Shown piece by piece: positions 27,546 to 36,629 of a stretch of 64,000 nt of DNA (within the stretch, counting starts at the first letter, position 1; each line of letters starts with the position of its first letter). The stretch is from positions 77,945 through 141,944 of the forward strand of contig SPMW01000001.1 in the NCBI GenBank assembly GCA_009827235.1, in the 5' to 3' direction. The notes under the pieces were generated by a model that was not told the origin of the DNA, searched no databases, and saw only the letters and a list, made by a program, of their open reading frames with translations. The DNA comes from Candidatus Campylobacter infans (GTDB lineage Bacteria > Campylobacterota > Campylobacteria > Campylobacterales > Campylobacteraceae). The translations under genes and the position numbers were made by a program.

Positions 27546-28378
27546 TTATTCTCCTTTTGTTTAATTGTTTCATAAGCTTGATTTATTTCTTGTAATTTTT
27601 TTGTGGCATCGTTAATTATGCCCTTGCTAGCATCTAAGCCAAGAAAATCTGGATGGTATTTTCTTGCAAGCTTTCTGTATTGTTTTTTAACTTCATCAAA
27701 GCTTGCGTTATTAGGTAATTCTAAAATTTCATAAGGGTTTTTTTGGCTGTGATTGGCGTTTTGTGTGTTTTGTGAGTTGGAGTTTTTATAGTAGTTATTG
27801 CTTTTTTGTTTGGATTGTTTTTTAAAGCCATCATAATTGCGATAACCGCCATCAAAACTCCCAGCACCAAAATAAGCATTAAATTCTTGCTCAAATTTTA
27901 AAAATAAGCTTTGTTTTATTTTTTCATTTATATTAAAAGCCTTGCAAATATCATCAATTACCTTTGCTTCGCTTGGGCTAAAAAAGCCGTCAGCATAAGC
28001 TAAATTTAATAAATAAATAATCACGCTTTGGCATTCATTGGAGTTTAATTTGCGGGTGTTTTTATAAATTTTGGCTATTTCATAGACGCTTTGATGGCTG
28101 TTTTTTGCGTGTTCGTAAATTTTTTTTAGCTCATCTCGTGTTTGCTTTTGTCCGTTTAATTCAAAGGTTAAAATATCAAGCATTTGCGATATATAAGCAG
28201 CCTCAGTGGCTTTTACCTCGCCATCGGCTTTGGCGATTTTAGCTAGCAGGCTTATTAAAAATTTGGCATCATTAAAGGTGATTTGCTTGTGCGCATCGCC
28301 AGCTGGGGCTTGCCTAAAACCATTGCTAAGCGCGTAAAATACAATCCCCACAACAATTGCCAAAATAAAAAAGCTCAT
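27542..28378 (-). CDS. DjlA-like membrane-anchored TerB/J-domain co-chaperone
   Basis: One N-terminal transmembrane segment (residues 3-18) anchors the protein with the bulk facing the cytoplasm. Residues ~35-170 are an acidic TerB-like helical domain ([18 protein letters not shown] and [19 protein letters not shown] repeats). A low-complexity Asn/Ser/Gln linker leads to a C-terminal J domain with NPYEILELP and the essential HPD motif in KYHPDFLG. This is the DjlA layout, a DnaK co-chaperone at the inner membrane. Residue count (278) is close to DjlA. It is cotranscribed with purH (4-base overlap) and divergent from ftsK. Confidence 0.88.
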   Translation of the reverse strand: MSFFILAIVVGIVFYALSNGFRQAPAGDAHKQITFNDAKFLISLLAKIAKADGEVKATEAAYISQMLDILTFELNGQKQTRDELKKIYEHAKNSHQSVYEIAKIYKNTRKLNSNECQSVIIYLLNLAYADGFFSPSEAKVIDDICKAFNINEKIKQSLFLKFEQEFNAYFGAGSFDGGYRNYDGFKKQSKQKSNNYYKNSNSQNTQNANHSQKNPYEILELPNNASFDEVKKQYRKLARKYHPDFLGLDASKGIINDATKKLQEINQAYETIKQKENK

Positions 28379-28521
28379 ATTTATCCTTAAAATAAAATCG
28401 GTATTTTAACCTGGCAAGATTATAAAAGCATAAAAAAGGCTTGAAATTTTAAAATTTACATTTAAATTTAAAATTTTATAAACCCAAATTTTAAGCTAAA
28501 CTAATTTTTAATAAAATTTGC

Positions 28522-28527
28522 TATAAT
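28522..28527 (+). promoter_or_regulatory. -10 box of ftsK
   Basis: TTTGCTATAATCGCCA contains TATAAT 28 bases upstream of the preferred TTG start. It is an extended -10 (TGCTATAAT) with a GC-rich discriminator. Confidence 0.6.
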
Positions 28528-28555
28528 CGCCAGTTTTTTGCTTAAAGGATTTATT

Positions 28556-30787
28556 TTGCGTTTGGCACTTTTTATCATATCAGCTTTTATTTTAATGTTT
28601 TTTGGGATTTCAACAATTAGCCCAAATGCTGTATTTGTAGGGCGAGCAGGGCATTTGATAGGTTCGCTTAATTATGCTTATTTTGGCAGTTTTGCTTGTG
28701 TTTATCCTTTTGTTTTGATTTATAGCGCGTGGCAAGTATTTAAAAAGCACAAAAAATTCAGCTGGGAGCTAGCTAGCCAGACTTGTGGTGTTTTGCTACT
28801 TTTTTTAAGTGTATTGCTGGCTTTAAGTATGATAAAACCTAGCTTTGGCGGGCTTTTTGGCACTTTATTAGCAGATACCATAAAAGCTAGCATAGGCACA
28901 ATCGGGGCTGTATTTATGGCCATAGCGTGCTTTTTGATAGCTGTTGGGCTATGTTTTGAGAAAAAAATTGAAATTGTGCTAAAAATGAGTTTGAGCATTA
29001 AAGATAAATTAAACAAAAAAATCCAGCAAAGCAAAAAATCAAGCCCTTATCCAACGCCAATCATCGATCCCATAACTTACCCTAGCAAGCAAAATTCCCA
29101 AGAGCCAGCAAGCCAACAAAGCACGAGTTTAAGCCAAGATTTAGCCAAAAATCCGGCTGAGAATTTAAACGAAATTTTAAATAAAAACGAAATTTTAAAC
29201 GAAACAACAGATGAAATTTCAGCTAACGCAAGCGAAATTTTAAACGAAGAAGACGAAAAAGAAAAAAAAGATGAAACAGACGAAAAATACGCCAAAAAGC
29301 TAACCTCCACTGGCGTTGAAATACTCCAAGAAGTAGCCGAAAATAAAGAACTTTTAGCACAAATAGAAAAAGGCAAGGTTGAAATTCCAAAAGACTTTAA
29401 ATTGCCTAGTTTGGATTTTTTAGCTCAGCCACCAAAACGCGTAACCAGCGTAAATGAATACGAAATCGATGGCAAAATAGTAAATTTATTAGAAAAACTT
29501 CGCAAGTTTAAAATAGAAGGCGATGTGGTGCGGACTTATTCAGGGCCTGTGGTAACTACATTTGAGTTTAAGCCAGCCCCAAATGTGCCAGTGCGTAAAA
29601 TTTTAAATCTACAAGATGATTTAGCAATGGCGCTTAAAGCACAAACCATTCGCATTCAAGCACCAATCCCTGGTAAAGATGTAGTTGGCATTGAAATACC
29701 AAATCAGCATATTGAAACGATTTATTTGCGAGAAATTTTACAAAGCGATATTTACAAAAACGCAAAAAGCGAGCTAACAATTGCGCTAGGCAAGGATATT
29801 GTCGGCGCGCCTTTTGTTACTGATCTTAAAAAATTACCGCATTTATTGATTGCTGGCACGACAGGCAGTGGCAAGAGCGTGGGCATAAATGCTATGCTTT
29901 TAAGCTTGCTTTATCGCAATAGCCCAAAAACCTTGCGTCTTATAATGATAGATCCTAAGATGTTGGAATTTTCAATGTATAATGATATCCCGCATCTCTT
30001 AACGCCAGTTATAACCCAAGCCAAGCAAGCAGTGGGAGTATTACAAAATTTAGTAAATGAAATGGAGCGCCGCTATAAACTAATGGCGCAAACAAAAACC
30101 AAAAACATAGAAAGCTACAATGCCAAAATGAAAGAACAAGGCGAAGAAACAATGCCTTTTATAGTAATAATCATAGATGAGCTAGCAGATTTGATGATGA
30201 CTAGCGGCAAAGATGTGGAGTTTAGCATAGGTCGCTTAGCCCAAATGGCGCGCGCAAGTGGCATTCACCTAATAGTAGCCACCCAACGCCCAAGCGTAGA
30301 TGTCGTAACCGGGCTAATTAAAGCAAACTTGCCAAGTCGCATAAGTTATAGAGTAGGGCAAAAAATAGACAGCAAGGTAATACTAGATCAAATGGGCGCA
30401 GAAAGCTTGCTAGGGCGTGGCGATATGCTTTTTACACCGCCTGGCAGCCCTGGGCTTGTGCGCTTACACGCGCCATTTGCTAGCGAGAGCGAAATAGAAA
30501 ACATCGTGGAATTTTTAAAATCCCAGCAAGGCACAAATTATGATGAAAGCTTTTTAATGACCCAAGATAGCACAGGCGCAACCAGCGAGGTTAGCCTAGC
30601 TAATAAAGATGAGCTTTTTGATGAAGCCGTTAGGGTAGTCCTTGAAGAGCGCAAAACTTCAATTAGCTATTTACAAAGACGGCTAAATGTGGGCTACAAC
30701 CGCGCAGCTAATATCATAGAGCAATTAGAAAAAGCAGGCGTTTTAAGCGCAGAAAATGCCAAAAAACAAAGAGAAATTTTAATTTAA
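28556..30787 (+). CDS. ftsK: DNA translocase FtsK
   Basis: FtsK links septum formation to chromosome dimer resolution by pumping DNA. The N-terminal ~140 residues contain four transmembrane helices. An acidic Asn/Glu/Lys-rich linker follows (~170-250). The motor domain has Walker A LIAGTTGSGKSVG, Walker B IIIDELADLMM and ATQRPSVDVVTG. The C-terminal gamma winged helix (SISYLQRRLNVGYNRAANI) reads KOPS-type sequences. I prefer the TTG at 28556, with AAAGGA upstream, over the in-frame TTG at 28538. The short linker gives 743 residues, typical of Campylobacterota rather than the very long E. coli form. Confidence 0.95.
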   Translation: MRLALFIISAFILMFFGISTISPNAVFVGRAGHLIGSLNYAYFGSFACVYPFVLIYSAWQVFKKHKKFSWELASQTCGVLLLFLSVLLALSMIKPSFGGLFGTLLADTIKASIGTIGAVFMAIACFLIAVGLCFEKKIEIVLKMSLSIKDKLNKKIQQSKKSSPYPTPIIDPITYPSKQNSQEPASQQSTSLSQDLAKNPAENLNEILNKNEILNETTDEISANASEILNEEDEKEKKDETDEKYAKKLTSTGVEILQEVAENKELLAQIEKGKVEIPKDFKLPSLDFLAQPPKRVTSVNEYEIDGKIVNLLEKLRKFKIEGDVVRTYSGPVVTTFEFKPAPNVPVRKILNLQDDLAMALKAQTIRIQAPIPGKDVVGIEIPNQHIETIYLREILQSDIYKNAKSELTIALGKDIVGAPFVTDLKKLPHLLIAGTTGSGKSVGINAMLLSLLYRNSPKTLRLIMIDPKMLEFSMYNDIPHLLTPVITQAKQAVGVLQNLVNEMERRYKLMAQTKTKNIESYNAKMKEQGEETMPFIVIIIDELADLMMTSGKDVEFSIGRLAQMARASGIHLIVATQRPSVDVVTGLIKANLPSRISYRVGQKIDSKVILDQMGAESLLGRGDMLFTPPGSPGLVRLHAPFASESEIENIVEFLKSQQGTNYDESFLMTQDSTGATSEVSLANKDELFDEAVRVVLEERKTSISYLQRRLNVGYNRAANIIEQLEKAGVLSAENAKKQREILI

Positions 30788-30889
30788 TAATTTATTTATC
30801 TAATAAAAAACGCAGAAAATTTTAAGGCAGTTTTTTTAAGATAAATTTTAAAAGATAATTTGTGGATTTTAATAAAAAATAAGCAAGAA

Positions 30890-30920
30890 AAGCGCGCTAA
30901 ATTTTAAATCAAGCGCGCTA
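30890..30920. terminator. Terminator at the end of aspB (convergent with ftsK)
   Basis: Two copies of the self-complementary AGCGCGCT (30891-30898 and 30912-30919) can pair as an 8-base stem with an AT loop. They are part of an 18-base direct repeat AAGCGCGCTAAATTTTAA at 30890 and 30911. Confidence 0.55.
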
Positions 30921-30924
30921 AATT

Positions 30925-32091
30925 TTAATAATTTGCTATGAAATTTTCAATTCGTTTTATGCCTTCTTTTATATTTTCTAGCTCGCAAGCAAAGCTAAAT
31001 CTAAAATATCCATCCATACCAAAACCAACGCCCGGCACGCACGCTACCAAGGCCTCATCAAGCATTCTTTTACAAAATTTCATAGAGTCTTTTTCTACAA
31101 GCGAGCAGTTTATAAACAAATAAAACGCCCCACCAGGTTTTATTACACTTAATTTATCGATTTTATTTATCGCATCGACAGCGTAATCTCGGCGTTTTAT
31201 GTATTCTTTTTTCATATATTCTACATAGTCATCGCATTTGCCAAGTAGGGCAGGGATTGCGCCAGCTTGGACGATGCTAGCGATATTTGCCGTGCTTTGG
31301 CTTTGGAGTTTTTGCATGGCTGCAATTAGCTCATTTGAAGCACTAGCTGCATAGCCAAAACGCCAGCCAGGCATAGCCGCGCACTTGCTTAATCCATTTA
31401 TAGTAACAGTGCGCCTAAACATATCATCACTTATACTAGCAGTGGCTACAAACTCGCTTTCATAGCTTAATTTTTCATAAATTTCATCGCTAAGGACGAT
31501 TATTTGCGTGTTTTCAAGCACTTTTGCTATTGCTTCTAGCTCGGCTTTGGTATAAACCCCACCACACGGATTGCCTACGCTATTTAGCATTAAAACCTTT
31601 GTGTTTGGCGTGATAGCATCTTTTAATGCCTGCGCGCTTAGTTTAAAATTTGTGCTTTCATTTGTATTTATGAAAACTGGCTTACCGCCACAATAGCGCA
31701 CAATCTCAGGATAACTAACCCAATAAGGCGCTGGTATTATCACCTCATCGCCCGCATCAATCAAACATTGTAAGGCTTCAAAGATTGATTGTTTTGCGCC
31801 TACATTTGTAATTATTTGTTTTTGTGTGTATTTTAGGCCATTATCGCGTTCTAATTTAGCGCGCACGGCATTTATCACATCAAGCGTGCCAGCTACTGGC
31901 GTGTATTTGCCACAGCCTTTATCCATTGCTGCTTTTACAGCATCTTTTACAGCATCTGGCGTGTCAAAATCAGGCTCACCAGCACTAAAAATTAGCACAT
32001 CTTTACCGCTTGCTTTTAACTCTTTTGCCTTTGTTGAAATAGCGATAGTTAGGCTCTCGCTCAGCCTTGAAATGCGAGATGATAGTTTCAT
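30925..32091 (-). CDS. aspB: Aspartate aminotransferase (class I PLP enzyme)
   Basis: The enzyme exchanges amino groups between aspartate/2-oxoglutarate and oxaloacetate/glutamate. The 388-residue fold-type I protein has SAGEPDFDTPDAV near 36, NVGAKQSIFEA, the PLP-binding Asp/Tyr region VLSDEIYEKLSYE and the Schiff-base Lys in GLSKCAAMPGWRFGY (the Arg binds PLP phosphate). Two positions differ from the commonest subgroup pattern: NSVGNPCGG replaces NSPSNPTG, and GLSKCAAMPGW replaces GLSKAYAMTGW. Function should be kept but substrate range is not certain. ATG is preceded by AAGGAGCG. It is divergent from purE. Confidence 0.9.
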   Translation of the reverse strand: MKLSSRISRLSESLTIAISTKAKELKASGKDVLIFSAGEPDFDTPDAVKDAVKAAMDKGCGKYTPVAGTLDVINAVRAKLERDNGLKYTQKQIITNVGAKQSIFEALQCLIDAGDEVIIPAPYWVSYPEIVRYCGGKPVFINTNESTNFKLSAQALKDAITPNTKVLMLNSVGNPCGGVYTKAELEAIAKVLENTQIIVLSDEIYEKLSYESEFVATASISDDMFRRTVTINGLSKCAAMPGWRFGYAASASNELIAAMQKLQSQSTANIASIVQAGAIPALLGKCDDYVEYMKKEYIKRRDYAVDAINKIDKLSVIKPGGAFYLFINCSLVEKDSMKFCKRMLDEALVACVPGVGFGMDGYFRFSFACELENIKEGIKRIENFIANY

Positions 32092-32115
32092 TTACGCTCC
32101 TTAAATAAGGGCGCA

Positions 32116-32121
32116 ATTGTA
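32116..32121 (-). promoter_or_regulatory. -10 box of aspB
   Basis: On the minus strand ATGCTACAATTGCGCCC holds TACAAT 24 bases before the aspB start, with the GC discriminator shared by several promoters in this window. Confidence 0.5.
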
Positions 32122-32226
32122 GCATAATTTAAGCCATATAAAACGCAAAATTAGCTAAAATCCGCCTTGCAATTTAAAATTGTTGGAATAAAAATTGCGT
32201 ATAAAACCACAATATAAAGGATAAAA

Positions 32227-32733
32227 ATGAAATTTGTAAGCATAATAATAGGCTCAAAAAGCGATTATGAAATCGCTTGCGAAGCCAGCAAAATTTTAGA
32301 AAATTTTGGCGTGGCATATGAGCTGATTATAAGCTCGGCTCATCGTAGTCCTATGCGAACCATAGCTTATGTAGCAGATGCTAGCAAGCGTGGCGCTGAG
32401 ATATTTATATGTATGGCTGGTATGGCAGCTCATCTTGCTGGTGCTGTGGCTGCTAATACCATAAAACCAGTAATTGGCGTGCCTATGCCAGGCTCTGCTG
32501 TTGATGGATTAGATGCTTTGTATTCTACCGTGCAAATGCCAGCAGGCATACCAGTAGCCACGCTAGCCATAGGCAAAGCAGGGGCAAAAAATGCGGCATA
32601 TTTAAGCGTGCAAATGCTAGCTTTAAATAACGAAAACCTAGCAGCAAAACTAATAGAAGAGCGCGCCAAACAAGCCGCAAATTTAGAAGAAGATAGCAAA
32701 AAAATCGAAGTTTTATTAGGGGAACGGGTATGA
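32227..32733 (+). CDS. purE: N5-carboxyaminoimidazole ribonucleotide mutase
   Basis: PurE moves the carboxyl group of N5-CAIR to make CAIR in purine synthesis. The 168-residue class I protein shows GSKSDYEIA at 9-17, SSAHRSPMRT near 38-47, GMAAHLAGAVAA and GVPMPGSAVDGLDALYSTVQMPAGIPVAT, the full substrate loop set. ATG has AAAGGATAAA upstream. The last four bases overlap the next gene (ATGA), so the downstream protein is co-translated. A PurK partner is not in this window. Confidence 0.96.
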   Translation: MKFVSIIIGSKSDYEIACEASKILENFGVAYELIISSAHRSPMRTIAYVADASKRGAEIFICMAGMAAHLAGAVAANTIKPVIGVPMPGSAVDGLDALYSTVQMPAGIPVATLAIGKAGAKNAAYLSVQMLALNNENLAAKLIEERAKQAANLEEDSKKIEVLLGERV

Positions 32734-33227
32734 AAACTTACCTTATTATTGATGAATTTTGTCGTTTAACGCATTTAAATAAACAAACAGTGGGCGAAAT
32801 GATAAACAAAGGCTCACTAAAAGCAAAGATTGAAAATAATAAAATTTATGTAGAAACCGATGAAAACTCGCTCGCCCTTGGCGCAAAAACTAGCATAAAT
32901 AATGAAATCGTAGAAGAAAAAAGAGAAATTTTAAGCGGTGCCAGTTTTATAGAAAAGACAATTGGCACCATTTTAAATATGCACGAAAAGGTAATTGATG
33001 CCAAAGACGAAACCCTCGAAGCCTTAAAAAATGAAAATAGTTTTTTAAAAGAGGCTTTGTATTCTATGCAAGAGCTATACGATGAAGACCGCAAAACGGT
33101 AGAAAATCTCAACACACAGCTAAAATTAGCACAAGAAGAAGTGGAGTTTTTACGCAGAAAATATAAATTGATGTGGGATAAAACCGTTGAAAATTTCTCA
33201 CAAATGCAAAAAATAGAAAACACATAA
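32730..33227 (+). CDS. Conserved Campylobacterota protein with HTH-like start and long coiled coil (DUF3972-like)
   Basis: The 165-residue product begins with an excisionase/MerR-like helix-turn-helix segment (LIIDEFCRLTHLNKQTVGEMINKG, here summarised as residues 4-27), then a small wing (KIYVETDE). Residues ~75-160 form a charged coiled coil. This matches my memory of the small DUF3972 family restricted to Campylobacterota, whose function is not known. It is coupled to purE by a 4-base overlap. No signal peptide or membrane segment is seen, so it is cytoplasmic. Confidence 0.7.
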   Translation: MKTYLIIDEFCRLTHLNKQTVGEMINKGSLKAKIENNKIYVETDENSLALGAKTSINNEIVEEKREILSGASFIEKTIGTILNMHEKVIDAKDETLEALKNENSFLKEALYSMQELYDEDRKTVENLNTQLKLAQEEVEFLRRKYKLMWDKTVENFSQMQKIENT

Positions 33228-33980
33228 TTTATTTTCACCGATTTATTCGGCATTTGCTACAAATTTTAAAATTTATTATGGATTTTGAAATAGGGCAGAG
33301 CTACTTGCTAATGTATTTTAAAATTTTAATTTAAGCTTTTTATTATTTTTAATTTAACTTTCAAATTTTATTTAATTTATTTTTGTTTAAGCTTGCGGAT
33401 TTTTATATTTTGCTTGGCAAAGTTGTTGTAATTTTTGGCTGATAAATTTTTAGCTTTTAGCTGGCAAAATTTTAATTTCTGGCTGGCAAAATTATACGCA
33501 AAATAATATATAAAATTATATACATTATAATACATAAAATAATATCTAAAATTATTCTTTTTAAATTACGCTAAATTTCGTGGATAAATTAATTTATTCA
33601 AATGGTAAAACTATAAAAGCTTATATTTACGGGCTAAAAGACAGCAGCTAGCAGGCCAAAACAGCTCAAAATATAATAAAGTGTAAATTATAGTTTTCAA
33701 TACAAAATCAAAAATATAGTATGTATTTTACCTTTTCAAATACCGAATTTTACGCATTTTGCAGATTTTAAGTTGATTTTAAAATTTTTGGAATTTTTTA
33801 TTGTAAGTTTTGAATTTTATTTAATTTTTGGCTAGTTTGTTTGATTGATTAATAACGCCTTGATTTTAAAATGTTATTAAAATTTACAAATTAAGTCTAA
33901 TAAGTCTAAAATGAAAGTCCTTTTAAATTAAGCAACAAATCGTTAAAATACTGCGCAGAATTTACTTAAAAAGGCGTAAA
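33228..33980. other. 753-base gene-poor gap
   Basis: No convincing gene, tRNA or known RNA is visible. The DNA is extremely AT-rich, with runs of ATATAAAATTATAT type near 33500-33550, and two copies of GCTGGCAAAATT at 33460 and 33482 within weakly repeated GGCTGgCAAAATTttaa-like units. It borders a gene of different base composition and a broken methylase, so it may be a decayed remnant. Confidence 0.5.
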
Positions 33981-34607
33981 ATGAGACGAGATGAATTTAA
34001 ATGCGATGATTTCGCGCTTATCAAAACTATGCTTTCGCAAATGCCCTTTGGGACGATGGTTGTACCCGACACGCCCTTGCCATACGCCGTGCCGATAAGC
34101 TTTTGCTTTGATGAAAATTACGCTACAAAAGGCGGCATTTACTTTCACGGTGCGGGAAGTGGGCGTAAATTTGAGCTTTTAAAAAACGAACCAAGCGTGG
34201 TATTTAGTGCGGCAAAGCCTTATTCTTACATACCTTCACGCTTTTTAAGCGGCAAAATGACGCCCACGCAGTTTTTCTTTTCGGTGTTGATTGAGGGGCG
34301 TTTTGAAGTGGTGCAGGATTTAGCGCAAAAATGCGAGATTTTAGACGCTCTTGTGCGCAAATACGAGCCACAAAATGCCACTTTTTGCCTTGAAAAAAGC
34401 CCTTTTGCGGGAGCGCAAAAGCACACTTTTGTCGGTGTCATCAAGGTAGAAAATTTAAGCGCAAAGGCAAAATTTGGGCAAAATATGAGCCAAGATGCCT
34501 TTGATGATTTAATGCTTGACTTGCAAAAGCGAGCTGACACGCTTGATAAAGAGACCTTAAATTTAATGCAACATTTTGCAAAGATAAAGAAGCCCAAAAT
34601 CAAGTAG
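33981..34607 (+). CDS. Pyridoxamine 5'-phosphate oxidase-like flavin-binding protein
   Basis: The 208-residue protein has the split-barrel flavin-binding fold of the PPOX-like/NimA-type family: FGTMVVPDTPLPYAVPISF near residues 25-43, GGIYFHGAGSGRKFELLKNEP near 53-73 (a conserved FHG-xxxGRK motif) and VSVIEG-like FSVLIEGRFEVV near 97-108. Members bind FMN, F420 or haem, and some reduce nitroimidazoles; the substrate here is unknown. ATG has AAAAAGGCG upstream. The gene is visibly richer in G and C than flanking DNA, and it lies between a gene-poor gap and a methylase relic, so it may have arrived by transfer. Confidence 0.78.
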   Translation: MRRDEFKCDDFALIKTMLSQMPFGTMVVPDTPLPYAVPISFCFDENYATKGGIYFHGAGSGRKFELLKNEPSVVFSAAKPYSYIPSRFLSGKMTPTQFFFSVLIEGRFEVVQDLAQKCEILDALVRKYEPQNATFCLEKSPFAGAQKHTFVGVIKVENLSAKAKFGQNMSQDAFDDLMLDLQKRADTLDKETLNLMQHFAKIKKPKIK

Positions 34608-34612
34608 GCAAA

Positions 34613-34989
34613 GAGAACTTAAAGCAGGCAAAATTTTTAAAATTTACCCTTGAAATAGAACAAGACAAATTGCTTTATTTTGCGCTTAATCACCAAAATG
34701 AAGTGCTTATCATAAAATCCCCAAGTGATTTAAAAGAGCAAAAGAAATTTTTAGGCTATGAGTGGAGCAACCGCAAAGGCGATGAGGGCTTAAAAGAGCT
34801 ACACAACCCCTACCAAAGCCAGCTTGTTGAAAGAGCAAATCCGCACAATGAAACAAAAATTAATGTTTTAATTAAAAATGCGTTTTTACAAAACATAAAA
34901 CAAATCCCACAAGAGCTAGAAAAACACGCCATTAAAGTGTGGATATGCTTGATTTTTCTAGGGCTGAGTTTAATAAAGTCAGCACCTAA
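34613..34989 (+). pseudogene. Relic of a type I restriction-modification methylase (HsdM) C-terminus
   Basis: An open frame without its own proper start encodes the C-terminal part of an N-6 adenine methylase of the HsdM type. Recognisable stretches are IKSPSDLKEQKKFLGYEWS, GLKELHNPYQSQL and NPHNETKINVLI. After QELEKHA the frame shifts: VDMLDFSRAEFNK continues in the +2 neighbouring frame from about 34939 and ends at TAA 34987-34989. The catalytic domain (NPPF), HsdS and HsdR are all missing. So this is a deleted and frameshifted remnant. Family recognition is from memory and could equally be a type IIG enzyme. Confidence 0.6.
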
Positions 34990-35092
34990 GATTTTGCCTT
35001 TCATAAGACTTCCTTTTGTAGAAATTTAAAAACAAATATACAAACAATTTGAAAATTTTTTGGCTTAGTAAATTTAATTTAAAATTTTAAGC

Positions 35093-35098
35093 TATCAT
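35093..35098 (+). promoter_or_regulatory. -10 box of the MATE gene
   Basis: AAGCTATCATCGCGCC contains TATCAT 23 bases before the ATG, with the GC discriminator seen before other genes here. Confidence 0.45.
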
Positions 35099-35121
35099 CG
35101 CGCCTTTTTTAGGGATAAACT

Positions 35122-36429
35122 ATGAAAAAAATCTTAAAATCTTTCATTCAATACGCATCTTCAAGTATGTTGAGCTTGCTTTTTATGTCGCTGTATTTTT
35201 TGGTTGATGATATTTTTGTGGGGCAAATTTTAGGCGTTAAAGCCTTGGCAGCGGCTGGGTTAATAATGCCTTTTATAATGATCGCATTTAGCCTAATCGA
35301 CATAATAGCCATCGGCTCATCGGTGCAAATTTCTATTCATTTAGGCAAAAAAGAAACCCAAAAAGCAAGCGGGATTTTTTCTTTTTCTTTGCTTTTTATT
35401 TTGGGTTTTGGGTTTTGCTTTTTCTTGCTGGCAATAGCTGTTTTTGAGAGTTTATGTTTATATTTTATTAAAGATAATGAGCTAGCAAAATTATGCATTG
35501 AATACGCTAGAATTTATATTATTTTTTATCCTTTTGTGGCTTTATATTTTGCTGTGGATAATTATTTAAAAATCGCTAAAAAGCCCTTGTATGCGATGTT
35601 TTTAAATATAATAGTGGCTTTGATAAATTTAGGGCTTGATTATTTATTTTTGGTTGTTTTTGGGCTTGGGCTTTTTAGTGCGGCACTTGCTACTTGCATT
35701 GGTATGTGTGTTGGCGTTTTTATAGGCATTGCGCCGTTTTTCATTCAAAATTTAAATCTTAAAATTGGCAAAATTTTCATAAACTTAGCCTTGCTTAAAA
35801 ATATCTTATTAAATGGCAGTTCAAGCTTTTTAATAATGATTTCTTCATCTATTTTTATGATAATCGCAAATGCCATTTTATTAGATATTGCTTCGCCAAA
35901 TAGCGTTGCGATTTTGAGCGTTTTGGTGGGCTTGGAGTTTGTTTTTATGTCGCTAATTACTGGTATGGGAGCTGGCATAAGTCCGCTTTTAAGTTATCAT
36001 TATGGCGCGAAAAATCGCCGAAGTTTTTTGGCTCTTGTTAAGCTTAGTTTTTTATGCTCGGCTTTTATTTGTTTGAGCGCGTTTGTAGCAGTAGAGTGCG
36101 CCCCAAAATCCATTATTTGGCTCTTTAATTCTAGTGATGAGTTTATCAAGCCAGCAAGCCATGCTTTAATGATTTTTGGCTTTGTGTTTTTGTGCGCTTG
36201 GTTTGTAGATGTTAGCGATAATATCTTTACAGCCATAGACAAACCGATTTTATCGCTAATTTTAGCCATAGCTAGTAATTGTTTAAGCATACCGCTGGTT
36301 TTTGTTTTGGTGCGATTTTTTGGGCAAGATGGCGTGTGGGCTACGATGTTTGTGGCAAAGTTTATTGCCAGCTTGGTTGCTTTAATCTTTTGGAAAAAAA
36401 TTAAAATTAATAACATTTTTAAAAGCTAA
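35122..36429 (+). CDS. MATE-family multidrug/organic cation efflux protein
   Basis: A 435-residue inner-membrane protein with twelve hydrophobic segments in two MATE repeats. The first begins SMLSLLFMSLYFLVDDIFVGQILG, with the conserved Asp pair in helix 1, summarised at residues ~14-37. The second begins near residue 230 with ILLNGSSSFLIMISSSIF, and GMGAGISPLLSYHYGAKN near 275-292 matches the family. MATE proteins export drugs or metabolites using Na+ or H+. The substrate is unknown. It has AGGGA upstream of ATG and is monocistronic. Confidence 0.88.
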   Translation: MKKILKSFIQYASSSMLSLLFMSLYFLVDDIFVGQILGVKALAAAGLIMPFIMIAFSLIDIIAIGSSVQISIHLGKKETQKASGIFSFSLLFILGFGFCFFLLAIAVFESLCLYFIKDNELAKLCIEYARIYIIFYPFVALYFAVDNYLKIAKKPLYAMFLNIIVALINLGLDYLFLVVFGLGLFSAALATCIGMCVGVFIGIAPFFIQNLNLKIGKIFINLALLKNILLNGSSSFLIMISSSIFMIIANAILLDIASPNSVAILSVLVGLEFVFMSLITGMGAGISPLLSYHYGAKNRRSFLALVKLSFLCSAFICLSAFVAVECAPKSIIWLFNSSDEFIKPASHALMIFGFVFLCAWFVDVSDNIFTAIDKPILSLILAIASNCLSIPLVFVLVRFFGQDGVWATMFVAKFIASLVALIFWKKIKINNIFKS

Positions 36430-36530
36430 ACGCAAAAAATTTTAAAAAATTTTAATTAAAACGCTTGCCAAAAAGCGCATTGATAAAGTTAAAATTTGTA
36501 AAAATCAAAAGCGAAGTAATAAAATTTAAG

Positions 36531-36553
36531 GCGCATTTAATTTTTAAATGCGC
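36531..36553. terminator. Hairpin terminator between MATE gene and tpx
   Basis: GCGCATTTAA (36531-36540) and TTAAATGCGC (36544-36553) form a perfect 10-base stem with a 3-base loop between convergent genes. Confidence 0.65.
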
Positions 36554-36629
36554 ACTTTATTTAAAATTTCAAACGCGCAAAAATCAAAAAAGCCTTAATT
36601 TAAGCGCGTTTAATGATGAAGCCAAAGCC

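Noticed and set aside
34670-35029. A functional 119-residue membrane protein
   Set aside because: The hydrophobic tail arises from the wrong frame after a shift; the sequence before it is the tail of a DNA methylase, with the correct continuation in another frame.
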